NCBI RefSeq assembly: GCF_020179425.1
Contig: NZ_JAILYM010000008.1
Span: forward strand, 1-64,000
Source of the DNA: Novosphingobium percolationis
GTDB lineage: Bacteria; Pseudomonadota; Alphaproteobacteria; Sphingomonadales; Sphingomonadaceae
Direction of reading: 5' to 3'
Length of the DNA: 64,000 nt
Positions 40,444-50,003 of this stretch are shown here, one piece after another (the first letter of the stretch is position 1; the number at the start of each line of letters is the position of its first letter). The notes beneath the pieces are model-generated. The model was given only the letters and a program-made list of their open reading frames with translations. It had not been told where the DNA came from and ran no database searches. The position numbers and the translations under genes were made by a program.

Positions 40444-42891
40444 TTATTCGATGCTGTAGCCGAGCGCGCGATATCCGATCTGTCGCTTCCCGGCCATGCG
40501 CGAGAGGAGGGGCACCGCGTCATCGACATAATCATAGACCAGCACGTCGGTTTTGCCGGCATGGCGGCGATGCAGCCGCCCAACATATTGGGCGAGCGTT
40601 CCTTTCCAGGAAATCGGCATGGTCAGGAACAGAGTATCGAGGCGATCATCGTCGAACCCCTCGCCGATATATCTGCCCGTCGCGAGGATGAGGCGTTCCT
40701 CGCCATGGGGCACCTGCAACGCATCCTCCGACGCCTTGCGCTCCGCGGCACTCATGCCGCCGCGCAGCACCGCCAGATTTCGTACGAACCGGGACAGCCG
40801 GCCCTGTAGATATTCGAGATGATCCCTGCGTTCGGTCAGGATCACCGGTGACCGCTTCGCGTCCAGCGCGCGGAGCACATCGTCGAAGATCATATCGTTG
40901 CGGGCTTCATCGTCGGCGATTGCCGCATAGACTGCGGGCATCGGCGGCCTCTCCATGATGGCAAGCGGCTGTGGCAACTGGAACGTTGTGCGCCGTGGCC
41001 GCACGCGATGGGCAATGCCCCGGCGGGCTGCCTGCGTTCGCGCATCGACCCGATGACGGATCGGGCCGCATTGCATGAAGATGATTGGCTGATGCCCATC
41101 CTTGCGCGCCACCGTGGCTGACAGCCCGAGAATGAACCGCGCCTTGGCCCGTCTCGCCACAAGTTCGAAGCTCGCTGCGGACAGATGGTGGCACTCGTCG
41201 ACGATGAGGTGGCCATAGTCACCAACCAGGTCCGCGACCTCGCCACGTCTTACGAGGCTCTGGATCAGGGCCACGTCAATTACACCGGTGGGCTTGCGCT
41301 TCCCGCCCCCGATCGTCCCGATCAGCTTCGGGTCGATGTCGAGGAACGTCCGCAGCCGCTCGACCCATTGCTTGACCAGTTCCTTGCGATGGACGAGTAC
41401 CAACGCATTGACGCGGCGCTTTGCGATCAGGTGTGCGGCAACCACCGTCTTGCCGAACGCCGTGGTCGCCGCCAGAACGCCGTCGTCATGGGCCCCAAGG
41501 GCTTTTGCCGCACGGATCTGAGGCTCTTCAAGATCGCCCTGGAAGGACACGCCATCGGGGAGCGCCGTCCCGGCCATCCGCTGGTCGTCGATCGCGACCG
41601 CGCTCCCATGCACCGACAACAGCGCGACAAGCTCGTCCAGGCATCCCCGCGGCAACCCGATATGCTTCTGGTGAAGCTCGGCACAGGAGACGATGCGCGG
41701 TTTGCCAAACGTTGGCAGGCGCATTGCCTGCGCCTTGTAGAATTCGGGATTTTGGAACGCCGCGAGCCGGATGATCTGCGCGGCCAGCCAAGCGGGTAAG
41801 CCCGTTCGGTCGATGTAGACCTGATCGCCCAGCACGATGTCGAGCCTCTCCGGCACCGGCTCGGTTGCCGGCGCCGGCGAAGGCCGCCGCGACGGCGTCA
41901 TCTTCCACGGCTCGGCCGCATGCTCGTCTTCGACGGGCATGCGCACGCCCAGCACCCGCCCGCGTTTTTCCGCGTCGGCCACCATGCGCGAGGCATCATG
42001 AGCATCCATCAAGGGAAGCGACGAGAGGAACGCCCATTGGTCATCATAGGGACGGAGCCGCGCATCCACGAACAGGCTGTTTCCTCGCCGGCGGGCGCGG
42101 CCCTGCAAGGGCAGCGCGATCAGATTGCCGAACCCGCCGAGCGGCATGGTGTCCTGGCTTGGAAAGAAGCGGTCATAGGAGCCGAACCCGATCTCGGGAC
42201 GCCGCTCCATCGTTTCTGTCAGAAGCGACGCGCCCAGCGCGCGGGCGGTTCGCGCCGCTACCGCGTCGGCAAAGAAGATCCAGACATGGCCGCCATTGCC
42301 CGATCGGGACCGTTCCAGAGCCGCCGGCACGCCGCGCAGGCGGCAGGTTTCCATCATGGCGAGGGCATCTTCGGCCCAACTCGCCTTGTCGAAGTCGGCC
42401 GCGAGGAACCGGCAGCTCTCATCGGCCAGCAGCGGATAGACGCCCGCAACATAGTCAGCCGCGTCGGATCGGGAGGACGCGCCGCCGCGCAAATGCCGAT
42501 CGATGACGTCGTCGGTCACGGGCAGAAAGGCTTGATGCGCGCATTCGCTGCATTTGATCTGCGGCTTGCCACAAAGACCGCGCTTCCATTCATTGCCGCA
42601 GGCAGGGGCATAGCCGCCGCGCCCGGTTTTGCGATTATCCCAGCGGAGCGGGAACACATCCTCGCGCCCGGCGAACAGTCTGCGGAACAGCGCGATCTTG
42701 TCGCCCGTCGACGAAGTCGCCGTCACTGGCGCCTCGGGGAACAACGGAACGCGGTCCGCCTTCCGCGCTTCGTTCATCCGTCGGGCTTCCAGGGCTTCAA
42801 GCGCCGCGATCACTTCAGCGCGTTGTTCATCAAGGGTCCTGAGCCGCGCGCGTAGTCGTGAAGCCGCATCCATGTCGGGATCGCCGCTCAC
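40444..42891 (-). CDS. TOTE-type AEP primase fused to SF2 helicase
   Basis: 815 residues from GTG (ATG 6 codons later). A coiled-coil start (about 8-45) leads to an archaeo-eukaryotic primase domain (about 60-300): Zn-like cysteines in CGNEWKRGLCGKPQIKCSEC, metal-binding D-F-D in AADFDKASW near 165, and SGNGGHVWIFF near 195. Then comes a helicase: ATTAFGKTVVAAHL near 478, IVDECHHLSAASF near 563, GLSATVARKDGH, and a C-lobe with GEGFDDDRLDT and QYVGRLHRRH. This matches TOTE conflict-system primase-helicases, thought to act in biological conflicts. It is cargo or an accessory of the transposon, 70 bp after tniQ. Confidence 0.85.
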   Translation of the reverse strand: MSGDPDMDAASRLRARLRTLDEQRAEVIAALEALEARRMNEARKADRVPLFPEAPVTATSSTGDKIALFRRLFAGREDVFPLRWDNRKTGRGGYAPACGNEWKRGLCGKPQIKCSECAHQAFLPVTDDVIDRHLRGGASSRSDAADYVAGVYPLLADESCRFLAADFDKASWAEDALAMMETCRLRGVPAALERSRSGNGGHVWIFFADAVAARTARALGASLLTETMERRPEIGFGSYDRFFPSQDTMPLGGFGNLIALPLQGRARRRGNSLFVDARLRPYDDQWAFLSSLPLMDAHDASRMVADAEKRGRVLGVRMPVEDEHAAEPWKMTPSRRPSPAPATEPVPERLDIVLGDQVYIDRTGLPAWLAAQIIRLAAFQNPEFYKAQAMRLPTFGKPRIVSCAELHQKHIGLPRGCLDELVALLSVHGSAVAIDDQRMAGTALPDGVSFQGDLEEPQIRAAKALGAHDDGVLAATTAFGKTVVAAHLIAKRRVNALVLVHRKELVKQWVERLRTFLDIDPKLIGTIGGGKRKPTGVIDVALIQSLVRRGEVADLVGDYGHLIVDECHHLSAASFELVARRAKARFILGLSATVARKDGHQPIIFMQCGPIRHRVDARTQAARRGIAHRVRPRRTTFQLPQPLAIMERPPMPAVYAAIADDEARNDMIFDDVLRALDAKRSPVILTERRDHLEYLQGRLSRFVRNLAVLRGGMSAAERKASEDALQVPHGEERLILATGRYIGEGFDDDRLDTLFLTMPISWKGTLAQYVGRLHRRHAGKTDVLVYDYVDDAVPLLSRMAGKRQIGYRALGYSIE

Positions 42892-42961
42892 GTTTTGACT
42901 TCTATCGGCCGCATGCGATCGTGGTACATAGGTCGTGTTGCGGTTTCGTCATACGCCCTCG

Positions 42962-44923
42962 CTAGTGAATGGCCGAACCGCTTGCGCGCCGTTCCGGCTT
43001 GGTCGGGTGGTCCGGCTCAGGCTCCGCGGCTAGATAACGGCGCTGTCCGCTAGGCGTCGGGATCAAAAGTAGATCACTGATCTTGCTTTCTGCAATCTCC
43101 CGATCATAGAGCGGCTGCGTATGCCGTCCGCCAGTGATGGCCGGCGTCACGCCAGCTTTCTTCAGGTATCCATCCACGCTCGCGGTGCGGGCTGCCTTCG
43201 GCAGAAGGCGCGCCAGTTCCGAGGCCGACACGAAGCGTTTGCCGAACGCTTCGATTTCGGTCAGCCGCAAAGTCTGCGCCGTGCCGTACCAGGTCGGCTT
43301 ACTTTCTACCGCGAACCATCCCAACCGCACGAGCCTGACTACCGTCGGTACTGCGACGCTCAGTTGGCGCGCGGCTTCCAACATCGGCATGAGCGCGGGA
43401 TCATCATTACTTTGGAGTGCGGCGATCACGGCGTCGGTATCGACCAGTATCTGGGCGATGCCGCGTTCGCCGCGCAATCGCCCTGCTGCCTTGATCTGGC
43501 CATGCAGCAGCCCATCAATCATCTCGTCTGACGAGCGGTGGCAGATATACACAGCCCTCATAATCGTCGCGCTTCCCCGTGGCGGCTTGTTCACGAACGG
43601 AGCTACTCCGTGCAATGCTTCGAGGAACTGATCCAGGTCGGCAAAACGATACCATAGACCTCCGAGCCGATAGCCGCGTGGAAAATAGTTTCGGCCGCTC
43701 AACACCTTGAACAACACGGATGTCGTGCCGAGATGATGACACGCTTCTGCTCGGGAGCATATTTCACCTAAGAAGGCGGCCAAGGGTTTCTCGAATGATT
43801 TTGGAACGATGGTTCCGTCGCAGGGTCGTGAAGAAGGTAGGATCATTCCGAGAACAGATGCCGCTCTTACAACGCCCTTCGTTGATACCCCCAACAGCTT
43901 TGCCAACGCGCCCAGCGTGGTCAACTCTCCCATCGGCACCGGATTGCGGAACAGCTTCGTTCCGGCTGTTATCGGGAGGTGCTTCACGACGTGATCGCGG
44001 ACGATATCACGGATTGGGTCGAGCGCCGGGTGTGTGGCGACGCCAAGCCATATTTGCATGTCTCCATAGACACCGTGGGGGGTCAGTCGTTTGCATGGGC
44101 ATACGGCTATCATGGCGTCGAGCATCTCTTGCAGCCGACCGGGGAAGTCCTGGCAGACGGCATAACCGGCTGTCATTGTGCAAGCGCGTTCCGCCATATC
44201 CTGGTGACGCCAAGCAAGGATCGACCTGCCCCAGCGCGCTGCCCCGCCCAGCCATTGCATGACCTCGGTGGCTTCCACGAACTCGAGACCATCGAGGAAG
44301 CTGTGCGCAATGCGAGGACCGCCGCCAAGCCTTCCAACAAGATAGGCGTCGCCGATCCTGCTCTCTGGCGCAACAGGTTCGGTCCGGTCTTCCAGAACAT
44401 GGTGTCCGCATATGCAATGCGCCGGCGACAAATCGGAACGGCGGAAGATTCGACCACAGGCGGGACAACTCGCCATCAGCACCCGGCCATGCCGCGGGCA
44501 ACTCGATATTTTCGCGAGATCCCACCACGACCGACGCCAAGGCCGACAGGTGATCGGTCCGTCACGCTCCTCGACATCAGCGCGCAGGCAATCCGGGCAG
44601 ATGCGGGCAAAGTTACAGGTCATAGCCATGTTGCCGCTGCGGCTCACCAGTTCGCCGGCGAGAACGCTCCCATCGTCGGTATGGGTGATCGAGTTCCGAA
44701 CCAATGTTTCCAGCGGGAATCCAGTCAACCGCGCGATATCAGGCTGATTTCTCCCACACTCCAGGTCGCGAATGAGGTGGCGACGATCAGTAAACGAAAC
44801 TTGTCGTGCAAATTCAGAGCGGCTTTCACAGCCGTGGCGCAGAGCAAGACGATTGAACAATGCCCACGTGGGTTCGAACGGCGCCGGCCGCACGCGTAGC
44901 GCAATCGGCGGCAGTTCTGTCAT
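42962..44923 (-). CDS. tniQ: TniQ-family target-selection protein
   Basis: 653 residues. The N-terminal TniQ domain opens LRVRPAPFEPTWALFNRLAL and has zinc-finger cysteines: ICPDCLRADVEE, SSCPRHGRVL, SCPACGRIFRRS and HCICGHH. The C-terminal 350 residues hold repeated helix-turn-helix-like segments (TTLGALAKLLGVSTKGVVRA; FVSASELARLLPKAARTA) that could read the target DNA. TniQ/TnsD proteins recruit TnsC to a site. Start overlaps the tnsC stop (ATGA). Longer than short TniQ proteins, so it may be TnsD-like and sequence-specific. Confidence 0.88.
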   Translation of the reverse strand: MTELPPIALRVRPAPFEPTWALFNRLALRHGCESRSEFARQVSFTDRRHLIRDLECGRNQPDIARLTGFPLETLVRNSITHTDDGSVLAGELVSRSGNMAMTCNFARICPDCLRADVEERDGPITCRPWRRSWWDLAKISSCPRHGRVLMASCPACGRIFRRSDLSPAHCICGHHVLEDRTEPVAPESRIGDAYLVGRLGGGPRIAHSFLDGLEFVEATEVMQWLGGAARWGRSILAWRHQDMAERACTMTAGYAVCQDFPGRLQEMLDAMIAVCPCKRLTPHGVYGDMQIWLGVATHPALDPIRDIVRDHVVKHLPITAGTKLFRNPVPMGELTTLGALAKLLGVSTKGVVRAASVLGMILPSSRPCDGTIVPKSFEKPLAAFLGEICSRAEACHHLGTTSVLFKVLSGRNYFPRGYRLGGLWYRFADLDQFLEALHGVAPFVNKPPRGSATIMRAVYICHRSSDEMIDGLLHGQIKAAGRLRGERGIAQILVDTDAVIAALQSNDDPALMPMLEAARQLSVAVPTVVRLVRLGWFAVESKPTWYGTAQTLRLTEIEAFGKRFVSASELARLLPKAARTASVDGYLKKAGVTPAITGGRHTQPLYDREIAESKISDLLLIPTPSGQRRYLAAEPEPDHPTKPERRASGSAIH

Positions 44924-46068
44924 AGTCCGTCCCGGACGAACGGACGTAGCGGTTGTGCGCCTTTCCCGCGCAACCGGGTCACCCGGCTCGTGTTCGTGGA
45001 GCGTCGAGGAGCGGTATCGCGTAGCCAGATTTCGCGAAGCCGTTCGCCCGAGCAGAGGAAGGGGTTGTCGGGACTCGCCAGAGATTCGCTGATAGACGCC
45101 TGCGCGTCATCGAGGATCGCGTCGAAGTCCAGCATGTCCTTGGCTTCATGCTCGTAAGAAGGATGCCAGTCCGCATGGACCTTGCCCAGCAGGTCAAGAT
45201 CGATCAATCGGCGGCCGCTTGCCAGGGCGATGCTCAGGGCCTGGCTGAGATATTTGGAGACGATCCCGATCTCGCCGCCCGTGGCCACATAGATACGCTT
45301 TGCCATCTCGTGCTTCGCAAGGCCCGACGGGTCCGGCAGGCCCAGCATCTTCTCCATGACACCGAGCACACCCGAGAACATCGTGCGACCACTTCGTGTT
45401 GCCCAGTCGTAAGGCTTGAGAATGACCGTGGGTTGCAGGCGACGGCGCAGTTGCATCGTTCGTTCGCCGGCTACGGCGATGTCGAGCAAACGGGGGAGCC
45501 CCGCGATCACGACCTGAACCTTCACCCGATTGAGCAGCGACTTGATGAACTCGGTCACCTCGGCCGTCATGTCGGGCTTGTTCTCGTTGACCATGTGATG
45601 ACCCTCGTCGATGAAGATCATCTCCGTGCCCGTCTCCTCTGCGTAAAAGGCGATCTTCTCGATCACCTCGCTGGTGTTCCAGTGCTCGCGCGCGCGATAG
45701 CCGTAGGCGCCAAGGATTGCCCCCACCAACGCTCGTCGCGTCGTCCGCTCGGGCGCTTCGACGTAGACGATGCGGCGGATATCACCGTCCTCCATCGCGC
45801 GGTCCGGGTAATCGACCATATAATCCTCGAGCGCCGTCGTCTTGCCCGAGCCTGCGGCGCCCACGATGAGCAATGCCCGCGCCTTGAAGCGCCGGGTCTC
45901 CTCTCGGGGGCGATATCGACCGTGCAGTTCGCGTATCGCCGCCTTCGCTTCGACATGCAGGGTGTGGGGGATGATCGTCGTCTCGAACGCAAGCACCGCA
46001 TCGGGCAGGGTCGGCCGTGTCATGTCGGCCACGGCGTGGTGCCGGGTCATCGCGTCGGTTCCGACCAT
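44920..46068 (-). CDS. tnsC: TnsC/TniB AAA+ transposition regulator
   Basis: 382 residues (ATG 46068; another at 46050). AAA+ motifs: Walker A VGAAGSGKTTALE (69-81), Walker B EMIFIDEGHHMV near 152-163, and a later arginine-rich LRRRLQPTVILKPYDWA. It polymerises on DNA marked by TniQ and activates TnsA/TnsB, and confers target immunity in the family. Overlaps tnsB by 22 bp and tniQ by 4 bp, so the proteins are made together. Confidence 0.9.
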   Translation of the reverse strand: MVGTDAMTRHHAVADMTRPTLPDAVLAFETTIIPHTLHVEAKAAIRELHGRYRPREETRRFKARALLIVGAAGSGKTTALEDYMVDYPDRAMEDGDIRRIVYVEAPERTTRRALVGAILGAYGYRAREHWNTSEVIEKIAFYAEETGTEMIFIDEGHHMVNENKPDMTAEVTEFIKSLLNRVKVQVVIAGLPRLLDIAVAGERTMQLRRRLQPTVILKPYDWATRSGRTMFSGVLGVMEKMLGLPDPSGLAKHEMAKRIYVATGGEIGIVSKYLSQALSIALASGRRLIDLDLLGKVHADWHPSYEHEAKDMLDFDAILDDAQASISESLASPDNPFLCSGERLREIWLRDTAPRRSTNTSRVTRLRGKGAQPLRPFVRDGL

Positions 46069-48164
46069 TGCGCGACCAGCGCTGCGATATCCGCATCCAG
46101 ATCGATAGCGGGCGGTGGTGTTGGTGCGACATCCTCCTTCTGTGGCGCGTTTTCAACCGCCGGAGCCTGGGGCTCGCGGACGGGCATCGGGGGCTGGCCT
46201 TCGAGCGGCGTGAAGTAGCACCCGTCGGCCTCGTAGCGTGCAGCCCGGACCGCACTTCGAACCTTGCTCTTCGTGGTTTGCAATTCGCCCGCCGTCTGCT
46301 CGGCAAGCGCACGCGACGCTTCAAGATCGGCGATCGTCACCGCCGCATCCTTTGGCAAGCTCCGCTTCGCAAGGGCCCGATGGATCTTGTGCTGATATTT
46401 CGAGACCCCGCGCGACACACTCTGGTCGACGCAGGGGATCATCAGCCACTCGCCGCGCTCATCATCGAGCAGCCAGATTTCGCCCAGATCATAAGGATCG
46501 TAGCGGATTTCCCAGTCCCTCTCTATTCCGCCACGACGCGCCAGCAATGACTCAAGCTTCTCCCGGTCGGCGTAAAGCAGCCCTTCAAACTGGATGCCGA
46601 TGTTGGAGATGCGCCGGAAGAAGGTCTCTCCCGTCAGCCGGACGATATGGTCGAAGTTGGGAACCGGGCGGACCGGATAGAGCGCGGTCAACTCTCGCCA
46701 GCGCTCATAGGGCGTACATTTCAGCGTATCGTGAACATTGTGATGGTAATCGTCGACGATCCATTTCAGGATCCGCTGCCGCACGTCCTCCAATGACAGG
46801 CGCGCCCGCGAGACGGGATCATAAAGATCGAGGGTTCGCGAGAGGGTCGTGCCTTCCTCATGGCTGAACACCTGCACACCGATGGTCTGGAAGACCCGCT
46901 CGATCGCCCCTTTCAGCCAGGGCATCTTTACCGGGAGGTTGACGATACCGATGTCGAGCATCCTCCCGGACGTCTGTAGCGATTGCGACCGGAACTCCTT
47001 GCCGTTGTCGCAGATCAGCCACTCGGGGACACCATGGCAGGGCCAGTCTCGGTCGATGCCGTCAATGCCCGAGAGATCCTTTTTCCATATCGCGTGGCCC
47101 AAAGCCCTCTGAAGGGAGGCGTAGGATGGGGCCTCGAAGCTCAGATGCGCGCCGACAATCATGCGTGTGGCGCGATCGATGAGCGCCGTCAGCCAGGGCC
47201 GACCCAGGGCGCGACCGCTCTGCGCATGCACGACCACCAGATCGATCAGGCAGTGATCGACCTCGACCTCTTCAAGCGGCCGATCGGGCAGATTTCGCCG
47301 TTCGAAGATCCCGAACTTGAGCCAGGCGGCGCGCCTTCCGAAGCGGCGTTCATATTCCTGTCGCTCGGTATAGTTGTCGCGGATGAACACCCGGAAGGTG
47401 CGATCGCTGACGGCGGGCACGCCTTGCTCGGCGCATAGATCGACATAGCGGCGATAGGCATAATTCTTCCGTCGCCGCGGCATGCCCAGATACCAGGCTT
47501 CAACCGCCTGCCGCATCAGCTTGTAGGTGTCGGGACGATCGCCGTCCTCGCGTGCATAGCGAGCCTGGCGCGCACCGCGCCGATGATAATGCGGGATCAG
47601 CAGCCGGATATCGCGGCCGTGCCGACTCCACACGCCGTACCAGGCCCGCACCGTATAGGGATTGGGGCGGTGGAGAACTTTGGAACGGCGTGATGCGCTG
47701 TTCGTGCTTCTTCGCCGCTCGACATCGAGCCGGGCTGCGAACTCGGTATCCTCGCGTCGCCATTGATCGTGATGCGCGTCGAACACCGTTTCGGCTGCGG
47801 CGGTATAGGCGCCCATCAGAGTGGGATGCTGATTGCGAATAGCATCGACCATACGAACATAGGTCTCCCGGCGCTCGGCCTCGCGCCGAACCTCCTCGGG
47901 CCAGAACTCCCAGGTTTTCTCCAGCGCTTCGGCAATGGCTTTGGGCAGGCCCTCCGCATTGCAGGGATGGTGCGTCAGCCGGCGGGCACTATAGACGGTG
48001 TCGATTTCATCATCGCTCCAGGTTCGTGCATCGCCGCCACCCTGAGGTTGCAGCAGATAGCCGCGGCGTTTTCGATCGATCACTGACCAAAGCGCCACCT
48101 GGCCCTGTTCATTCCGGATCGAGAGGGTGTCCCCCTGCTGGAAGCGCAGCGGCGTCGTGGTCAT
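46047..48164 (-). CDS. tnsB: TnsB DDE transposase
   Basis: 705 residues. N-terminal DNA-binding region with helix-turn-helix segments (YGVWSRHGRDIRLLIPHYHR; YRRYVDLCAEQGVPAVSDRTF). The RNase H-fold core has EVDHCLIDLVVV (Asp near 301), LICDNGKEFRS (Asp near 385) and LKGAIERVFQTIG (Glu near 421), a D-D-35-E triad. A Mu-type C-terminal domain follows. It cuts and joins the 3' ends. Overlaps tnsA by 4 bp. All three catalytic acids are present, so it looks active. Confidence 0.93.
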   Translation of the reverse strand: MTTTPLRFQQGDTLSIRNEQGQVALWSVIDRKRRGYLLQPQGGGDARTWSDDEIDTVYSARRLTHHPCNAEGLPKAIAEALEKTWEFWPEEVRREAERRETYVRMVDAIRNQHPTLMGAYTAAAETVFDAHHDQWRREDTEFAARLDVERRRSTNSASRRSKVLHRPNPYTVRAWYGVWSRHGRDIRLLIPHYHRRGARQARYAREDGDRPDTYKLMRQAVEAWYLGMPRRRKNYAYRRYVDLCAEQGVPAVSDRTFRVFIRDNYTERQEYERRFGRRAAWLKFGIFERRNLPDRPLEEVEVDHCLIDLVVVHAQSGRALGRPWLTALIDRATRMIVGAHLSFEAPSYASLQRALGHAIWKKDLSGIDGIDRDWPCHGVPEWLICDNGKEFRSQSLQTSGRMLDIGIVNLPVKMPWLKGAIERVFQTIGVQVFSHEEGTTLSRTLDLYDPVSRARLSLEDVRQRILKWIVDDYHHNVHDTLKCTPYERWRELTALYPVRPVPNFDHIVRLTGETFFRRISNIGIQFEGLLYADREKLESLLARRGGIERDWEIRYDPYDLGEIWLLDDERGEWLMIPCVDQSVSRGVSKYQHKIHRALAKRSLPKDAAVTIADLEASRALAEQTAGELQTTKSKVRSAVRAARYEADGCYFTPLEGQPPMPVREPQAPAVENAPQKEDVAPTPPPAIDLDADIAALVAQWSEPTR

Positions 48165-48838
48165 CTTCCATCTCCTGGCATCAGGACAGCATTTTCATCG
48201 AGGGGGTGATCGAGGTCTGCAATCAGATCCCCGATCGCCACCAACCCGAGGACGACATTGATATGCACAGCCTGGCCGCCGAGTGCCTCGGCAGCCACTC
48301 CCAAGGTCGATGGGAAGGGGAGGAGGGTTAAGATGGTGCGGATTGCATTGAGGTTTTCGGCCGCCAGCACCGCCACTGCTGCCCGCAGGCGGCGGACGTT
48401 CGACAGGCGAGGTTGCCGACGGATATCGGTGTCGAGCCACATTTCATGCCGGGCACCACGCGCGGCGCATTCCGCTTCGATTGCCGGCAACCGTCCGCCC
48501 AGGGTCGGGTCAGCCGCCAATCGTGTGGCCAGCTTGACCTGACGGTAGATAACCGCGCCGTCCGCCATCTCCAGTCGGATGTCGGGCGTGTAACGCCGCT
48601 GTCGGCCCGCTTCCGTCCAGACGAAGGTTTCCGGCTGCACGGAGAGATCTGCAACATCCGGATCGAAATCGAGAAGCAGCAGCGCGTCGCGCTCGAGCAG
48701 GCTCTCGTAAGGTAGTCCATCGCCGATCTTGATCGACTGATACCAACCCGTGCACGATTTTCGTCCCGGCCGCTTTGCCGGATTTCGGGCGAACCGCACC
48801 GTTGCGTCGGAACGCAAACGGGCTGATTTGTCGGTCAC
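48161..48838 (-). CDS. tnsA: TnsA endonuclease
   Basis: 225 residues from GTG 48838. Restriction-fold active site: Glu45 in PYESLLERD, Asp86 in RYTPDIRLE, Q100-V-K102 in YRQVKLATR, the TnsA pattern that nicks the 5' strands so the element leaves by cut-and-paste. AAGGAG at 48860-48855 is well placed for an ATG at 48846 that gives only Met-Pro-Ala-stop, and that TGA overlaps the GTG. The tiny leader may couple translation, or a frameshift may sit here. First gene of the transposon operon, beside the right end. Confidence 0.88.
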   Translation of the reverse strand: MTDKSARLRSDATVRFARNPAKRPGRKSCTGWYQSIKIGDGLPYESLLERDALLLLDFDPDVADLSVQPETFVWTEAGRQRRYTPDIRLEMADGAVIYRQVKLATRLAADPTLGGRLPAIEAECAARGARHEMWLDTDIRRQPRLSNVRRLRAAVAVLAAENLNAIRTILTLLPFPSTLGVAAEALGGQAVHINVVLGLVAIGDLIADLDHPLDENAVLMPGDGR

Positions 48839-48897
48839 GCCGGCATTCGCTATTCTCCTTACGGGAACGACTCGAATTGCCGGTTGAGTATAACCGC

Positions 48898-48930
48898 TTC
48901 CGCAAAGGGCGGTAATTGGTTCCGCTCAGA
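48898..48930 (-). repeat. Transposon right end with repeated motif
   Basis: Reading inward, TCTGAGCGGAA and GCGGAAGCGGTTATAC share GCGGAA (complement TTCCGC at 48920-48925 and 48898-48903), likely TnsB sites. The terminal CAGA pairs with the left TCTG. Confidence 0.6.
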
Positions 48931-48935
48931 GCAGT
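48931..48935 (+). repeat. Target-site duplication, right copy (GCAGT)
   Basis: GCAGT immediately after the transposon's final CAGA, identical to 40296-40300. Confidence 0.9.
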
Positions 48936-49942
48936 GGAGCGTGCATGTCGACGTCGTCGATGCGCGCGATCTCGTTCTGGTCCTGCCCGCGCGCAAGGAA
49001 ATCTACCACAACGCCGCGCTGACACGGCTCAAGACCCTGTGCCGGGAGGCCATGTATCAGACGATCCGGGCCGAGCCCTTCCACCGTCTCAGCCATGCCT
49101 CCTGGCTCGAGGCCCGTCTGTTCTGCGACGCCTTTCCCGAGGCGATTGCCCAGTTGCCGCCGTGGACGCCGTCTCTGGCGCGTGACAGCTACCGCGATCT
49201 TCCCGGCTTCACGGCCATTGCTGCGAACGCAGCCCTCTATGACGACATGGATGCACTCGATTCCGTGACATTCGGCCGCGCCCTTGCGTTCTCGCGGAAC
49301 GGCCAGCCTGGAGAAATGCATCACCTTGATGGGTCTACGTCGCTCACGTTCTATTCGCCGATCGAGCATTTCATCGGCTACAGCTGGTATGAACGCCTGA
49401 AATGCTACGTGCGCACAGGCGAGCGCTTCTGCGAGGCCGATGGCAGCGATACCCCGCTGGGGCGCGATCCCTGCACCTTGCGACCCGAGACCATCACGCT
49501 GCAACTCGGCGATCAGTTCGGCGGTGGCCTCGACCTGCCGACCGATCTTGCGCTCCTCGAAGGCGTCGACAGCTGGACGGACGTCGACACGGTGCAGATC
49601 GCGCTCACGAAACGTTCGCGGCTCGATCCCGGCGAACTCACGGATTACATCATCGACGCCGTCTTCAGTCCGTCTGACGATTCCGATGCGGACAGCTACG
49701 ATACCCAGGAAACGCGGTTCCGCTACGAGGCCGCCGCGCGCGTCCATGCCATGCTCGAAGATGACGATGCAGCAACGCTCGCGGTGATCCGCATGGTCTT
49801 TGCCGATCGCATCGCCTGGCGCATTCCCGCTGGACGGATCTTGCGCCTTTCCTGGTCGATGTCCCGCAAGGAGCTTGCCCTCCTGCCCGAGGCGGACGTC
49901 CCGACGTCCGACACGACTGCACCTGGCGCAATCGCAGGCTGA
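48931..49942 (+). pseudogene. GHKL ATPase gene, 3' part after transposon
   Basis: Codons from TGG onward give W-SVHVDVVDARDLVLVLPARKE, then about 320 more residues ending APGAIAG. This is the C-terminal half missing from the copy at 39601. The reading frame is also open 15 codons leftward into the transposon end with a start at 48884, so a C-terminal fragment could be made. No ATPase motif is in this part. Joined across the excised transposon, it completes a 568-residue protein. Confidence 0.85.
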
Positions 49943-50003
49943 ACCCTTCTTCGCGTCTCCGGCCCCGCAGCCGGTCCCTTTCCTCCCAACACAGGAGATC
50001 CCG

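Larger units (their letters stand above)
40301..48930. mobile_element. Tn7-like transposon carrying TOTE primase-helicase
   Basis: 8,630 bp bounded by TCTG...CAGA and flanked by GCAGT duplications. Terminal 20-mers match at 14 of 20 positions (TCTGTGGAGAATCGATTAGC left; TCTGAGCGGAACCAATTACC right, inverted). Genes all read leftward from the right end: tnsA, tnsB, tnsC, tniQ and a primase-helicase. The heteromeric TnsA+TnsB transposase implies cut-and-paste. No TnsE and no CRISPR array are seen; TniQ should choose the target. It sits inside a plasmid gene rather than at glmS or a tRNA. Intact reading frames and clean duplication suggest a recent insertion. Confidence 0.92.

Noticed and set aside
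40301..48930. CRISPR array or Cas genes making this a CRISPR-associated transposon
   Set aside because: No spaced direct repeats of array type and no Cas gene; the 7-bp repeats at the left end fit TnsB sites.
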